From positions 1-9,767 of the forward strand of contig JAMOSA010000100.1 of the NCBI GenBank assembly GCA_027063325.1: a stretch of DNA of 9,767 nucleotides, read 5' to 3'. Origin of the DNA: Campylobacteraceae bacterium. Lineage in GTDB: Bacteria; Campylobacterota; Campylobacteria; Campylobacterales; Sulfurovaceae. The notes below the pieces were generated by a model. It did not search any database and had not been told where the DNA came from. It saw only the letters and a list, made by a program, of their open reading frames with translations. Both the position numbers and the translations under genes were made by a program. Numbering within the stretch: position 1 is the first letter of the stretch; every line of letters begins with the position of its first letter. Below, piece by piece: positions 1 to 6,570 of this stretch.

Positions 1-352
1 ACACCCAAGAGTATATTGGTTTAAGCATGATGAAGTGGGTTGTTATATATCAAGTGCAGATTTGATGCCTAGAAATCTTGATAGGCGTGTAGAGTTGATG
101 ACCCCTATTAAAGATACCAATCTCAAAGAGAGAATTTATCAAATACTCAATTTGCAACTTGCAGATAATCAACTAAGATGGGTTTTAAATAGTGATGGAA
201 GCTATAAAGAGGTAGAGGTAAAGGAGGGTGAAAAGGTAGTAAACTCTCAAGAGTTACTTGAGAAGTATGCAAACAAGATGCATTCACAAACAAGAAAAAG
301 AAGCAGTAACTATGTCAAAAGGCTTACAGATAAGCTACTAAAAGAGAGTTAA
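1..352 (+). CDS. ppk: Polyphosphate kinase 1, C-terminal end (5' truncated by window edge)
   Basis: This is the last ~116 codons of polyphosphate kinase, which polymerises the gamma-phosphate of ATP into polyphosphate (reversibly). The frame is open to the first base of the window, reading HPRVYWFKHDEVGCYISSAD and on, so the GTG at 35 is an internal codon and not a start. The stretch YISSAD followed by MPRNLDRRVE (from about base 44) is the characteristic PPK1 C-terminal signature, in the domain carrying the second phospholipase-D-like half of the active site. It is followed by the usual tail LKERIYQILNLQLADN and an RW.LN.DGSY segment. After that comes a Lys/Glu-rich end (KEGEKVVNSQELLEKYANK...) with low family conservation. 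The stop TAA at 350-352 lies only 2 bases from the stop of the convergent hydrogenase large subunit gene, with no T-rich terminator between them. The catalytic His residues lie outside the window. Confidence 0.95.
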   Translation, partial: HPRVYWFKHDEVGCYISSADLMPRNLDRRVELMTPIKDTNLKERIYQILNLQLADNQLRWVLNSDGSYKEVEVKEGEKVVNSQELLEKYANKMHSQTRKRSSNYVKRLTDKLLKES

Positions 353-354
353 TT

Positions 355-1617
355 TTAGTGTGTAGTGCATACACTACATACATCAAATGACTTAAATACC
401 AACTCTGTTGGCATATTTTTGTGTAATCCTTTGAGAGCCTTTTGAGCAGAAGAGGGGTTATTTGGAGTTCCATTACCCAGATTCCATTGTGTTGGAGTCA
501 TAATTGTATAATTTGAGATTAGATTGTCTTTTATTTCTACTTTGTGAATCAAAGAGCCTCTTGCTGCTTCGACTATACCTGTACCAGTAGCAAAAGCAGG
601 GAGTTTTGGAGGCTCTATATATGAAGGTTCACTAAAGTTTATAGATTTTGTAATCTGTTTTGCATAAAGCAGTAGTTGGGGTATTTCACAAACTCTTGCT
701 AATATTCTGGAAAATATAGAGTCTCCAAAACGCCTATGAGCCTCTTTTATGAGTGGAGTTTTATTTAGCATAGCTCTAGCAAGTGGACCTGTTTCATAAA
801 ATTTTTCTCTATATAATAGACTCTTTGCTTTTGAGTTTGGTGTAGTAAAAGTAGTGATATATTTAGTATCAATATGTTGTCTGTATCTAGTGTGTATAGA
901 TTTACCACTTTTAAACAATCCACTTTTACCAAATACTATAAATCTATCATGGCTTCTTCCAAGCTGTTGCCAATTTTTATCTACTATATTTTGCATAATA
1001 TATGGCAAATCACCCTCTTTTTTTAGCATCTCTTCTATTTTGTTGCAGTATAAAAATTCATCTAAATCTCTGTTTATAATATACTCTTTGAATATAGCTA
1101 TAAGTCTATCTATTTTTTGAGCTACTAATCTTATCATCAAAGGTGTAATTTCACTAACAACTCCTCCTACAATTGAATAAGAGGTATGAGGATATTGACC
1201 TGCTAATATTGCAATAGCTTCTGAGGCAGTTTGAGATGGAATTGTAGCTTTTGTAATACTATTTTGTGAAGTAACCAATGGATATATGGTTAGATAAAAC
1301 CATTTGAAGTGATTTTGAATAAGTTCAAATATCAAAGTAAGCTCTCTTGTATCAAGAGCTTTTTGTGGTATATAGATAGAGTCATAACAATCTTCTAATG
1401 CTCTTACTGTAGCAATCAAGTGTGCATGACCACATATTCCACATACTCTTGGATTTATTGCCAAAGCATCAAGAGGGGGTCTGTTTTTGAGTATATCTTC
1501 TATATATCTGGAGGAGGCAAATTTAATAAAAACATGCTCTATATAGTCATTTTTGTACTCATACTCAAGCCATGCTTCACCTTCAATCTTTTCAATCAAC
1601 TCTATCTTTTTTTTCAT
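355..1617 (-). CDS. hupL: Cytoplasmic [NiFe]-hydrogenase large subunit lacking a C-terminal extension
   Basis: This subunit carries the Ni-Fe active site that splits or forms H2. Numbered from the ATG at 1617 (420 aa), the IEKIEG segment (Glu12) is the usual N-terminal motif. RVCGICGHAH (Cys59, Cys62, His66) gives the first Ni/Fe ligand pair, and EAARG near 350-354 supplies the conserved active-site Arg353. FDVCSVCTTH gives Cys414, Cys417 and His420. The GQYPH...VGGV and ETGPLARAM motifs are also present. The protein ends exactly at His420, so the C-terminal peptide that maturation proteases normally remove is absent, as known for H2-sensing hydrogenases of the HupV/HoxC type. Two usual prolines are changed: DPC is DVC, and EAPRG is EAARG. 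At 420 aa it is short for the family. An in-frame TTG at 1626 is an alternative start: AAGGA at 1634-1630 is 12 bases from the ATG but only 3 from the TTG. The gene overlaps the small subunit gene by 26 bases, which suggests coupled translation. The exact hydrogenase subgroup cannot be assigned by eye. Confidence 0.93.
   Translation of the reverse strand: MKKKIELIEKIEGEAWLEYEYKNDYIEHVFIKFASSRYIEDILKNRPPLDALAINPRVCGICGHAHLIATVRALEDCYDSIYIPQKALDTRELTLIFELIQNHFKWFYLTIYPLVTSQNSITKATIPSQTASEAIAILAGQYPHTSYSIVGGVVSEITPLMIRLVAQKIDRLIAIFKEYIINRDLDEFLYCNKIEEMLKKEGDLPYIMQNIVDKNWQQLGRSHDRFIVFGKSGLFKSGKSIHTRYRQHIDTKYITTFTTPNSKAKSLLYREKFYETGPLARAMLNKTPLIKEAHRRFGDSIFSRILARVCEIPQLLLYAKQITKSINFSEPSYIEPPKLPAFATGTGIVEAARGSLIHKVEIKDNLISNYTIMTPTQWNLGNGTPNNPSSAQKALKGLHKNMPTELVFKSFDVCSVCTTH
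361..378. other. Perfect 7-bp hairpin at the ppk/hydrogenase tail-to-tail junction
   Basis: TGTAGTG (361-367) and CACTACA (372-378) are perfect inverted arms around a 4-base loop. The hairpin starts 8 bases after the ppk stop. On the other strand it lies within the last codons of the hydrogenase large subunit, where it encodes part of the CSVCTTH nickel ligand motif. There is no U-run after it in either direction, so it is not a canonical rho-independent terminator. It may be a by-product of the repeated Val-Cys codons, or it may weakly slow converging transcription. Confidence 0.3.
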
Positions 1618-2518
1618 CTGATTCAAAAATCCTTTTTGAAAATCTCTCTATAGTAAATGTTTTTGCAACTCCAGCTAGTGACAGATATGCTCTTTTTGGT
1701 ATTTTATATGGTAGTTTTGCAGGTATTCCCATATGCTTTTTGGTCTCCCATAGATTTGTTGCAGGGAAATTAGGCTCACTACACCCCATACATGGTTGTC
1801 CTGCCCTTGTCTTTGAATTGACACCACTCCACAAATTTATATTACATGGAGCATGAGTATAGGTTCCTTGGCACCCATGCTCATAAAAGCTACACCCTTC
1901 AACTTCACCAAAGTTGTGTTTATCAATTTTGTATTCAAAATATTCATTTCTGCTACACCCATTGTGTACCAAATAGCCATAGTAGTACAAGGGTCTATTA
2001 TACTCATCTATTGGTAATTTAGTATCATCTCTTATCATATACAAAGTTCCAACTAATGTTTCAGGATGTACAGGACAGCCAGAGAGAGTGATGGTTTTAT
2101 TATAAAAACTGTTATAATGGTTTAACTTCTCTTTTTGTCTATAGTGAAGACCGCTTATATTTTGTGAATATTGAGCAAAAATTCCACCAAAAGATGCACA
2201 TGTACCAAGTGTAATTATGACTTTTGCCATATTTGCATAGTATGATATAACCTCATCCAAATAAGTGTCTGCTATTTTGTGATGTTTTTCAATACTCCCT
2301 TCTATTATTAATATATCGCATTCTACTTTGAAATTTGCAATATCTGTCAATTTGTATTTTGATGGTAATAGAGGGTGATATACAAAATCAAACTCTTGCA
2401 AAAAGAGATCAATATCTTTGTAGTTTAAAAATGAGTGTGCATTTCCATTACACGCCAAAGCACTCAACCATAATATATCAAGCTTTGAGTGCATTGTATA
2501 TATTTTGTGAAATATCAT
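1592..2518 (-). CDS. hupS: Cytoplasmic [NiFe]-hydrogenase small subunit with an atypical proximal cluster site
   Basis: This electron-transfer subunit (308 aa) carries three Fe-S clusters in a chain from the Ni-Fe site. By alignment to the family pattern, the proximal cluster has Cys23, Cys107 (GTCASFGG) and Cys148 (GCPVHPE). The fourth ligand position is Asn26 in the motif CNGN, where CxxC is normal. The distal cluster has His185, Cys188, Cys209 and Cys216. The medial cluster has Cys225, Cys243 and Cys246 (QPCMGCSEPNF). There is no RRxFxK Tat signal and no C-terminal membrane helix, so the enzyme should be cytosolic like group 2 enzymes. The C-terminal IPKRAYLSLAGVAKTF also fits the family. 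The start at 2518 has GGATGAG 7 bases upstream (2532-2526). A second Met codon at 2494 begins MHSKLDILWL and could be used, but has no visible ribosome site. The gene starts inside the end of the TetR gene and ends inside the start of the large subunit gene. Confidence 0.93.
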   Translation of the reverse strand: MIFHKIYTMHSKLDILWLSALACNGNAHSFLNYKDIDLFLQEFDFVYHPLLPSKYKLTDIANFKVECDILIIEGSIEKHHKIADTYLDEVISYYANMAKVIITLGTCASFGGIFAQYSQNISGLHYRQKEKLNHYNSFYNKTITLSGCPVHPETLVGTLYMIRDDTKLPIDEYNRPLYYYGYLVHNGCSRNEYFEYKIDKHNFGEVEGCSFYEHGCQGTYTHAPCNINLWSGVNSKTRAGQPCMGCSEPNFPATNLWETKKHMGIPAKLPYKIPKRAYLSLAGVAKTFTIERFSKRIFESDEKKDRVD

Positions 2519-3065
2519 CTATATACTCATCCAACTCTTTGGTGAGCAACTTTTCACCATTTAAAAAGACCATACCACCCAAATAGCCCATAAAGAGTCC
2601 AAAGGCACTAAAGAAATCTTGGTTTTTTAACTCTTTGTTTGATACCCCCTCTTCAAAAAATATCATAATCTCAGTTACAAACTCATTTACACAAAGCATA
2701 CCCTCACACCCATTATCAAATACATCTCTATTTGCCAAATAGACTCTAAGAAAGAAATCTATCATCTCAGGCTCATTTTGTGCAGTTTGAAAATAGATTG
2801 TAACAATTTGTTTGATTTTTGCTTTGCTACTTAGAGGAGTCTCATTTATCTCTTTGAGTTTTGTACCAAGATATGAAGAGATGTATCTAAGTATCTCTTG
2901 AGCTAAAATATCTTTGGATTTAAAGTAATTGTACAAATTGCCTACACTCATATTGAGTGATTTTGCAATATCTGGTATAGTTGTTCTGTGAAAACCATTT
3001 GAGGCAAATAGCCTTAGAGCCTCTTGTATAATCTCTTGTCTTCTTTGGTTTTTGATATTTGACAC
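2478..3065 (-). CDS. TetR/AcrR-family transcriptional regulator
   Basis: This 195-aa protein has a clear N-terminal TetR DNA-binding domain. Residues 8-57 include EIIQEALRLFASNGFHRTTI, then DIAKSLNMSVGNLYNYFKSK, which is the helix-turn-helix and its trailing helix. TetR proteins bind operators as dimers and usually repress until a ligand binds the C-terminal helical domain. That domain (about 60-195) is unassigned here. It contains a small Cys pair (NGCEGMLC) and a Gly/hydrophobic stretch FGLFMGYLGGMVFLNG. The start is GTG at 3065, supported by GGAGAG at 3077-3072 with 6 bases of spacing. That site lies in the last codons of gmhA, whose stop is 3 bases upstream. The gene overlaps the hydrogenase small subunit gene by 41 bases, so the regulator and hydrogenase are probably made together. 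A link to H2 or redox control is a position-based inference; the ligand and operator are unknown. Confidence 0.88.
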   Translation of the reverse strand: MSNIKNQRRQEIIQEALRLFASNGFHRTTIPDIAKSLNMSVGNLYNYFKSKDILAQEILRYISSYLGTKLKEINETPLSSKAKIKQIVTIYFQTAQNEPEMIDFFLRVYLANRDVFDNGCEGMLCVNEFVTEIMIFFEEGVSNKELKNQDFFSAFGLFMGYLGGMVFLNGEKLLTKELDEYIDDISQNIYNALKA

Positions 3066-3077
3066 TTTTTACTCTCC
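3065..3077 (-). promoter_or_regulatory. Ribosome binding site deciding the GTG start of the TetR gene
   Basis: GGAGAG (3077-3072) lies over the last sense codons and the edge of the stop codon of gmhA, 6 bases before the GTG at 3065. No ATG lies in frame near this point, so this site fixes the start. It implies that translation of the regulator is coupled to translation of gmhA. Confidence 0.7.
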
Positions 3078-3632
3078 AGAATCTACAATAGAGCATATTA
3101 TATGACCTATCATAATATGCATCTCTTGAATATGAGCAGTATCATTTGAGGGTATGACTATAGATATATCACACATTTTTGCCATTTTCCCACCATCTTT
3201 ACCACAAAGAGCTATTGTATTACAACCTATCTCTTTGGCTACATTTATAGCTTCTATAACATTTGTACTATTGCCACTAGTTGATATAGCTATTAGTGTA
3301 TCATCTGGATTTGCTAATGCTTCAATTTGTCTGCTAAATACTTTGTCATAACCATAATCATTTGCTATTGCTGTAAGTGCAGATGTATCAGTAGTAATAG
3401 CAATTGCAGGTAACCCTTTACGCTCTTTTTTGAATCTGCCTGTAAGTTCTGCTGCAATGTGTTGAGCATCTGCCGCACTTCCTCCATTGCCACACAATAG
3501 TATTTTGTTTCCTATCTTTAGGGTCTCAACCACTGCAATTGAAGCAGTCTCAATAACAGGCATTAAGTTATCTTCTATATTATTTAAAACATCTCTATGA
3601 CTATTTATATGTTTTTGTATCAGATTTTGCAT
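3069..3632 (-). CDS. gmhA: Phosphoheptose isomerase (sedoheptulose-7-phosphate isomerase)
   Basis: GmhA converts sedoheptulose 7-phosphate to D-glycero-D-manno-heptose 7-phosphate, the first step towards ADP- or GDP-heptose for lipopolysaccharide core or other surface glycans. The 187-aa length is normal. The SIS-domain sugar-phosphate site is visible as CGNGGSAADAQH (47-58) and STSGNS (117-122). The expected zinc and catalytic residues are all present: His58, Glu62, Gln169 and His177, each offset by three from the Escherichia coli enzyme (His61, Glu65, Gln172, His180). The ATG at 3632 has a strong AAGGAG at 3644-3639, 6 bases away. The gene follows apaH by 13 bases and precedes the TetR gene by 3 bases. 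The other heptose genes (such as gmhB and hldE) are not in the window, so this is a single pathway gene placed among unrelated functions. Confidence 0.96.
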   Translation of the reverse strand: MQNLIQKHINSHRDVLNNIEDNLMPVIETASIAVVETLKIGNKILLCGNGGSAADAQHIAAELTGRFKKERKGLPAIAITTDTSALTAIANDYGYDKVFSRQIEALANPDDTLIAISTSGNSTNVIEAINVAKEIGCNTIALCGKDGGKMAKMCDISIVIPSNDTAHIQEMHIMIGHIICSIVDSGE

Positions 3633-3645
3633 CTTTGACTCCTTG

Positions 3646-4485
3646 CTATTTGGGTTTGTTACCCTCTGGACACAACTCCTGGATTACTACTTTTGTTTTG
3701 GTATCAATCTGCCTGGCTGTTAGACTACCTGCCCACAGACAACCACTATCTAATGCTATTATATTATTTTTTTCAAGATAACCCAATGTGGACCAGTGAC
3801 CAAATATTATTGGATACTCTTTTTTAGTCATAATAGGAAGCTCAAACCATGGATACAATCCTAAATTGTACTGTTTTTTAGTAGGAGTCCCTTTGGCATT
3901 GAAGTCTAACTCTCCATTACTTTTACAATATCTCATACGAGTAAAAGAGCTTAGAGCAAATATCTCTTTATCTATATTGCTACTATTTTTATCTATTTTT
4001 GTAACTTCACGACTCATTGCCTCTTTGAGCCACTCTTTAGCACTACTTGAGGTGAGTTTGGTTTGTAAAATATTATTATATTTCATTGCCTCTTTGATAG
4101 AAAATTGTGGTGCAACCCCAGCATGTGCCATTGCATAACCCAACTCTTTATCTAAATGCAATAGAGGTCTGCTTCTAAGCCACTCTATCCATCTATCTAA
4201 CATATCATCTTTTAATATTGGTTCTATTGTCTCATTAGGCTTTTTAAATCCCCAATATATTGCCAAAAGAGCTATATCGTGATTACCTAAAACTAAATCA
4301 ACAGACTCTTTTATCTCATATAGATATGCTAAAACCTCTTTTGATTTTTTACCTCTATTTACAATATCACCTACTAACCATAACCTATCTCTATTTGGAT
4401 TAAACTCTATTTTATCTAACAGTCTCATAAATGGGTCATAACACCCCTGTATATCACCTATTGCCCATATCATCACAAATTCCAT
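3646..4485 (-). CDS. apaH: Bis(5'-nucleosyl)-tetraphosphatase, symmetrical (Ap4A hydrolase)
   Basis: ApaH splits diadenosine tetraphosphate (Ap4A) symmetrically to two ADP, which controls levels of this stress-linked nucleotide; ApaH can also remove Np4 caps from RNA 5' ends. The 279-aa length fits the family. The metallophosphatase signature is intact: GDIQGCYD (10-17), GDIVNRG (39-45) and GNHD (67-70), then HAGVAPQF, FTRMRYC, FGHWSTLG and ALDSGCLWAGSLT, all typical of ApaH. Gln replaces the His of the classical GDxHG motif, a variation I recall from other ApaH proteins. Two starts are possible: ATG at 4485, or ATG at 4473 (MIWAIGDIQG), which begins nearer the domain. Neither has a good Shine-Dalgarno sequence. 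The likely -10 box lies so close that the leader would be very short. It is the first gene of the minus-strand operon. Confidence 0.94.
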   Translation of the reverse strand: MEFVMIWAIGDIQGCYDPFMRLLDKIEFNPNRDRLWLVGDIVNRGKKSKEVLAYLYEIKESVDLVLGNHDIALLAIYWGFKKPNETIEPILKDDMLDRWIEWLRSRPLLHLDKELGYAMAHAGVAPQFSIKEAMKYNNILQTKLTSSSAKEWLKEAMSREVTKIDKNSSNIDKEIFALSSFTRMRYCKSNGELDFNAKGTPTKKQYNLGLYPWFELPIMTKKEYPIIFGHWSTLGYLEKNNIIALDSGCLWAGSLTARQIDTKTKVVIQELCPEGNKPK

Positions 4486-4544
4486 ATAAATTTTGATACA
4501 ATCATAACTATAATTATGATTTTTAAAAGGAGCATTATATCACA
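4486..4544. promoter_or_regulatory. Divergent promoter region between apaH and tgt
   Basis: This 59-base gap is the only place in the window where two genes start back to back. On the plus strand TTGATA (4493-4498) lies 16 bases before TATGAT (4515-4520), and a perfect TATAAT lies at 4509-4514. On the minus strand TATGAT (4506-4501) and TATAGT (4512-4507) are candidate -10 boxes, with no good -35. The tgt ribosome site AAAAGGAG is at 4525-4532, 12 bases from the ATG, which is rather far. The assignment is from sequence pattern only, and start sites are unmapped. Confidence 0.6.
4500..4521. repeat. 22-base near-perfect palindrome in the divergent promoter
   Basis: The arms AATCATAA (4500-4507) and TTATGATT (4514-4521) are perfect 8-base inverted repeats separated by CTATAA. 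The inner TATA is itself symmetric, so 20 of 22 positions obey the symmetry. The arms hold -10-like boxes for both directions. It may be an operator for a dimeric regulator or simply a symmetric two-way promoter. It does not match the 7-1-7 Fur pattern. Confidence 0.6.
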
Positions 4545-5678
4545 ATGCAATTTTCTATAGATGCCATATCATCAGGTGCAAGAGCTTGTACCATTGTTAC
4601 TTCTTACTCTACTATTCAAACTCCTGTATTTATGCCAGTTGGTACTGTTGGAGCAGTAAAAGCACTAGATGCTATTGATTTAGAGAGGGAGTTAGACCCA
4701 CAAATTATACTTGGAAATACCTACCATCTCTATCTAAGACCAGGTGATAAAATAATTTCAGAACTTGGAGGTTTGCATAACTTTACAACATTTAACAAAA
4801 GTTTTCTTACTGATAGTGGAGGTTTTCAAGCATTTTCACTCAGTGATAGTGTAAAGATAGATAATGAGGGGATAGTATTTCAAAGCCATATAGATGGAAG
4901 TCGGCACAAATTTACACCACAAAAGGTGATTGATATTCAATATAATCTCAAAAGTGATATTATGATGGTACTTGATGATTTGGTTGCACTTCCTGCTACA
5001 AAACAGAGATTAACCCAAAGTATAAAACGCACTACTGAGTGGGCAAAAATATCTTTGGCTTATCACAAATACAGACAAAATCAGGGTATAGGTATAAAAC
5101 AGAATATATTTGCCATTATTCAAGGTGGTACAGATTATGAATTTAGGAAAGAGTCAGCTACTGCCCTTTGCCAAATGGATTTTGATGGATTTGCAATAGG
5201 TGGTCTTAGTGTAGGGGAATCAAACAGACAAATGTATGATACTGTAGAGTTTACTACACCTTTTATGCCTAAAGATAAGCCAAGATACCTAATGGGTGTA
5301 GGAACTCCAGAAGATTTGGTAGAGAATGTAGCTAGAGGTGTTGATATGTTTGATTGTGTAATGCCAACACGAAATGCTAGAAATGGTACACTATTTACAT
5401 CTTTTGGAAAGGTAACTATAAAAGCAGCTAGATACAAATTGGATGAAAACCCCATAGATAGTGAGTGTGGTTGTATGGTATGCCAAAGATACTCCAGAGC
5501 ATATCTAAGACATCTATTTAGAGCAAAAGAGCTTACATACTTTAGATTGGCAACCATTCATAATCTGTACTATTATCTGGATTTGATGAGGCAAATGAGA
5601 GAAGCTATCATAGCAGAGAGGTTTGATAATTTCTACAAAGATTTTTATGCCAAAAGGGAGAGGGGTGATTCAAATTAG
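4545..5678 (+). CDS. tgt: Queuine/preQ1 tRNA-guanine transglycosylase
   Basis: Bacterial Tgt swaps guanine-34 in the wobble position of GUN-anticodon tRNAs (Asp, Asn, His, Tyr) for preQ1, the key step of queuosine synthesis. The 377-aa length is normal. Visible landmarks are FLTDSGGFQAFSL with the general acid/base Asp90, QGG near 193-195 and GFAIGGLSVGE (215-225) in the substrate pocket, and GVDMFDCVMPTRNARNG with the nucleophile Asp270. The structural zinc site has Cys308, Cys310, Cys313 (CGCMVC) and His339. The start ATG at 4545 gives MQFSIDAISSGARACTI, and the N-terminal TPVFMPVGTVGAVK is typical. A Shine-Dalgarno sequence lies 12 bases upstream. The last 14 bases overlap the next gene, a glycosyltransferase, so the tRNA-modification gene appears to lead a polysaccharide operon. 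Confidence 0.97.
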   Translation: MQFSIDAISSGARACTIVTSYSTIQTPVFMPVGTVGAVKALDAIDLERELDPQIILGNTYHLYLRPGDKIISELGGLHNFTTFNKSFLTDSGGFQAFSLSDSVKIDNEGIVFQSHIDGSRHKFTPQKVIDIQYNLKSDIMMVLDDLVALPATKQRLTQSIKRTTEWAKISLAYHKYRQNQGIGIKQNIFAIIQGGTDYEFRKESATALCQMDFDGFAIGGLSVGESNRQMYDTVEFTTPFMPKDKPRYLMGVGTPEDLVENVARGVDMFDCVMPTRNARNGTLFTSFGKVTIKAARYKLDENPIDSECGCMVCQRYSRAYLRHLFRAKELTYFRLATIHNLYYYLDLMRQMREAIIAERFDNFYKDFYAKRERGDSN

Positions 5679-6570
5679 TGTTATTGTTCCACTCTATAAC
5701 AAAAAAGAGTATATCAAAAGGACTCTTTTGTCACTCCTTTTGCAAAAGGGTATCAAAGAGTATGAAGTAATTGTAATTGATAATGGCTCTACAGATGGAA
5801 GTTTTGATATAGTCAAAAAGATAAATGATCCACACATAAAGCTTGTAACAGAGTCAAAAAAGGGTGTATCATATGCTAGAAATAGAGGTATCAAAGAGGC
5901 AAAAGGTGAGTATATAGCCTTTTTGGATGCAGATGATTGCTACAAAGAGTACCATTTAAAACATCTATTAAATTTGGCAAATAGTTATCCAAAAAAAAAT
6001 TATTTTGCAACTACTTATGAGATAAAGAGTGAGTGTGATAATTTAACTCAAGAGTATATTGATGATATAGAGCCAAAGAGACTCTCTTATGTAGATATGG
6101 TTTTAAATGGTAAATTTGATATTGTACTATGCTCAATGCTTTTTAAGAGAGATTATCTTGTAAAAAATCATATATATTTCAATGAGAGTATGAGCATAGG
6201 TGAAGATGTAAATTTTGTCTTAAGAGTAGCAACAGAGCCTTTTTTGTATATTGATACCAAAAGTTATATATATAGTCTAGAGATTGAAGGTAGTGCAATG
6301 AATACTACAAAAGCTTTAGTGGTTCCAAACTATTTTGACAAAGTAGATACCAAAAATATTTCAGATACAAAACTAAAAAAGTTTTTGGTTTGGGAGTATA
6401 TAAAGTATGGTTACAAAAATAGAGGCAAAGAGTTTAGAGTATATGAAATTACAAAGGTATTCAACAGTAAATACAGATTACCTTTTTATGCATATATACT
6501 CTATTTGACAGTCAGATTTATGCCAAGAGTATTGTTAATGGCAGTTAAATTAACAAGAGGTAAAAAGTAG
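5665..6570 (+). CDS. Family 2 glycosyltransferase (GT-A fold)
   Basis: A 301-aa inverting-type glycosyltransferase of the GT2 family, predicted to add one sugar to a glycan or lipid-linked intermediate at the inner membrane. The start ISVIVPLYNKKEYI opens the nucleotide-binding fold. DNGSTDGS (39-46) binds nucleotide sugar, and ARNRGI..AKGEYIAFLDADD (71-91) carries the DxD metal motif. GEDVNF (179-184) gives the probable catalytic Glu-Asp. The end (about 270-301) is hydrophobic and basic, fitting a peripheral membrane anchor. I chose the GTG at 5665 because GGGAG lies just upstream (5656-5660) and the protein then begins right at the conserved strand. The ATG at 5647 is possible but has no ribosome site. 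It overlaps tgt by 14 bases, and its stop shares one base with the next start. The sugar and acceptor cannot be told. Confidence 0.9.
   Translation: MIQISVIVPLYNKKEYIKRTLLSLLLQKGIKEYEVIVIDNGSTDGSFDIVKKINDPHIKLVTESKKGVSYARNRGIKEAKGEYIAFLDADDCYKEYHLKHLLNLANSYPKKNYFATTYEIKSECDNLTQEYIDDIEPKRLSYVDMVLNGKFDIVLCSMLFKRDYLVKNHIYFNESMSIGEDVNFVLRVATEPFLYIDTKSYIYSLEIEGSAMNTTKALVVPNYFDKVDTKNISDTKLKKFLVWEYIKYGYKNRGKEFRVYEITKVFNSKYRLPFYAYILYLTVRFMPRVLLMAVKLTRGKK

Noticed and set aside
35..352. A separate small gene starting at the GTG at 35
   Set aside because: The same frame is open to base 1, and the upstream codons continue the polyphosphate kinase C-terminal pattern, so it is a truncated ppk.
361..378. 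Hairpin as a two-way rho-independent terminator for ppk and the hydrogenase operon
   Set aside because: The stem is only 7 bp, and neither strand has a U-run after it. It also lies on codons of a conserved Cys motif, which can explain the repeat.
854..1120. 88-codon plus-strand open frame with a hydrophobic translation, inside the hydrogenase large subunit
   Set aside because: It lies opposite a well-supported coding gene, and its hydrophobic, Leu/Ser/Ile-rich translation is what the complement of Lys/Asp-rich codons gives.
2440..2518. Tat signal peptide on the hydrogenase small subunit
   Set aside because: There is no twin-arginine motif and no hydrophobic leader; the first Fe-S ligand is already at residue 23, so the subunit should stay in the cytoplasm.
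4500..4521. Palindrome as a Fur or PerR box
   Set aside because: The arms read AATCATAA/TTATGATT, while the Fur 7-1-7 pattern needs TGATAAT-type arms. The match is due mostly to AT-rich symmetry.
5135..5557. 140-codon open frame on the minus strand inside tgt
   Set aside because: It is fully antisense to a clearly conserved tgt and has no recognisable domain; it fits a frame shadow in AT-rich DNA.
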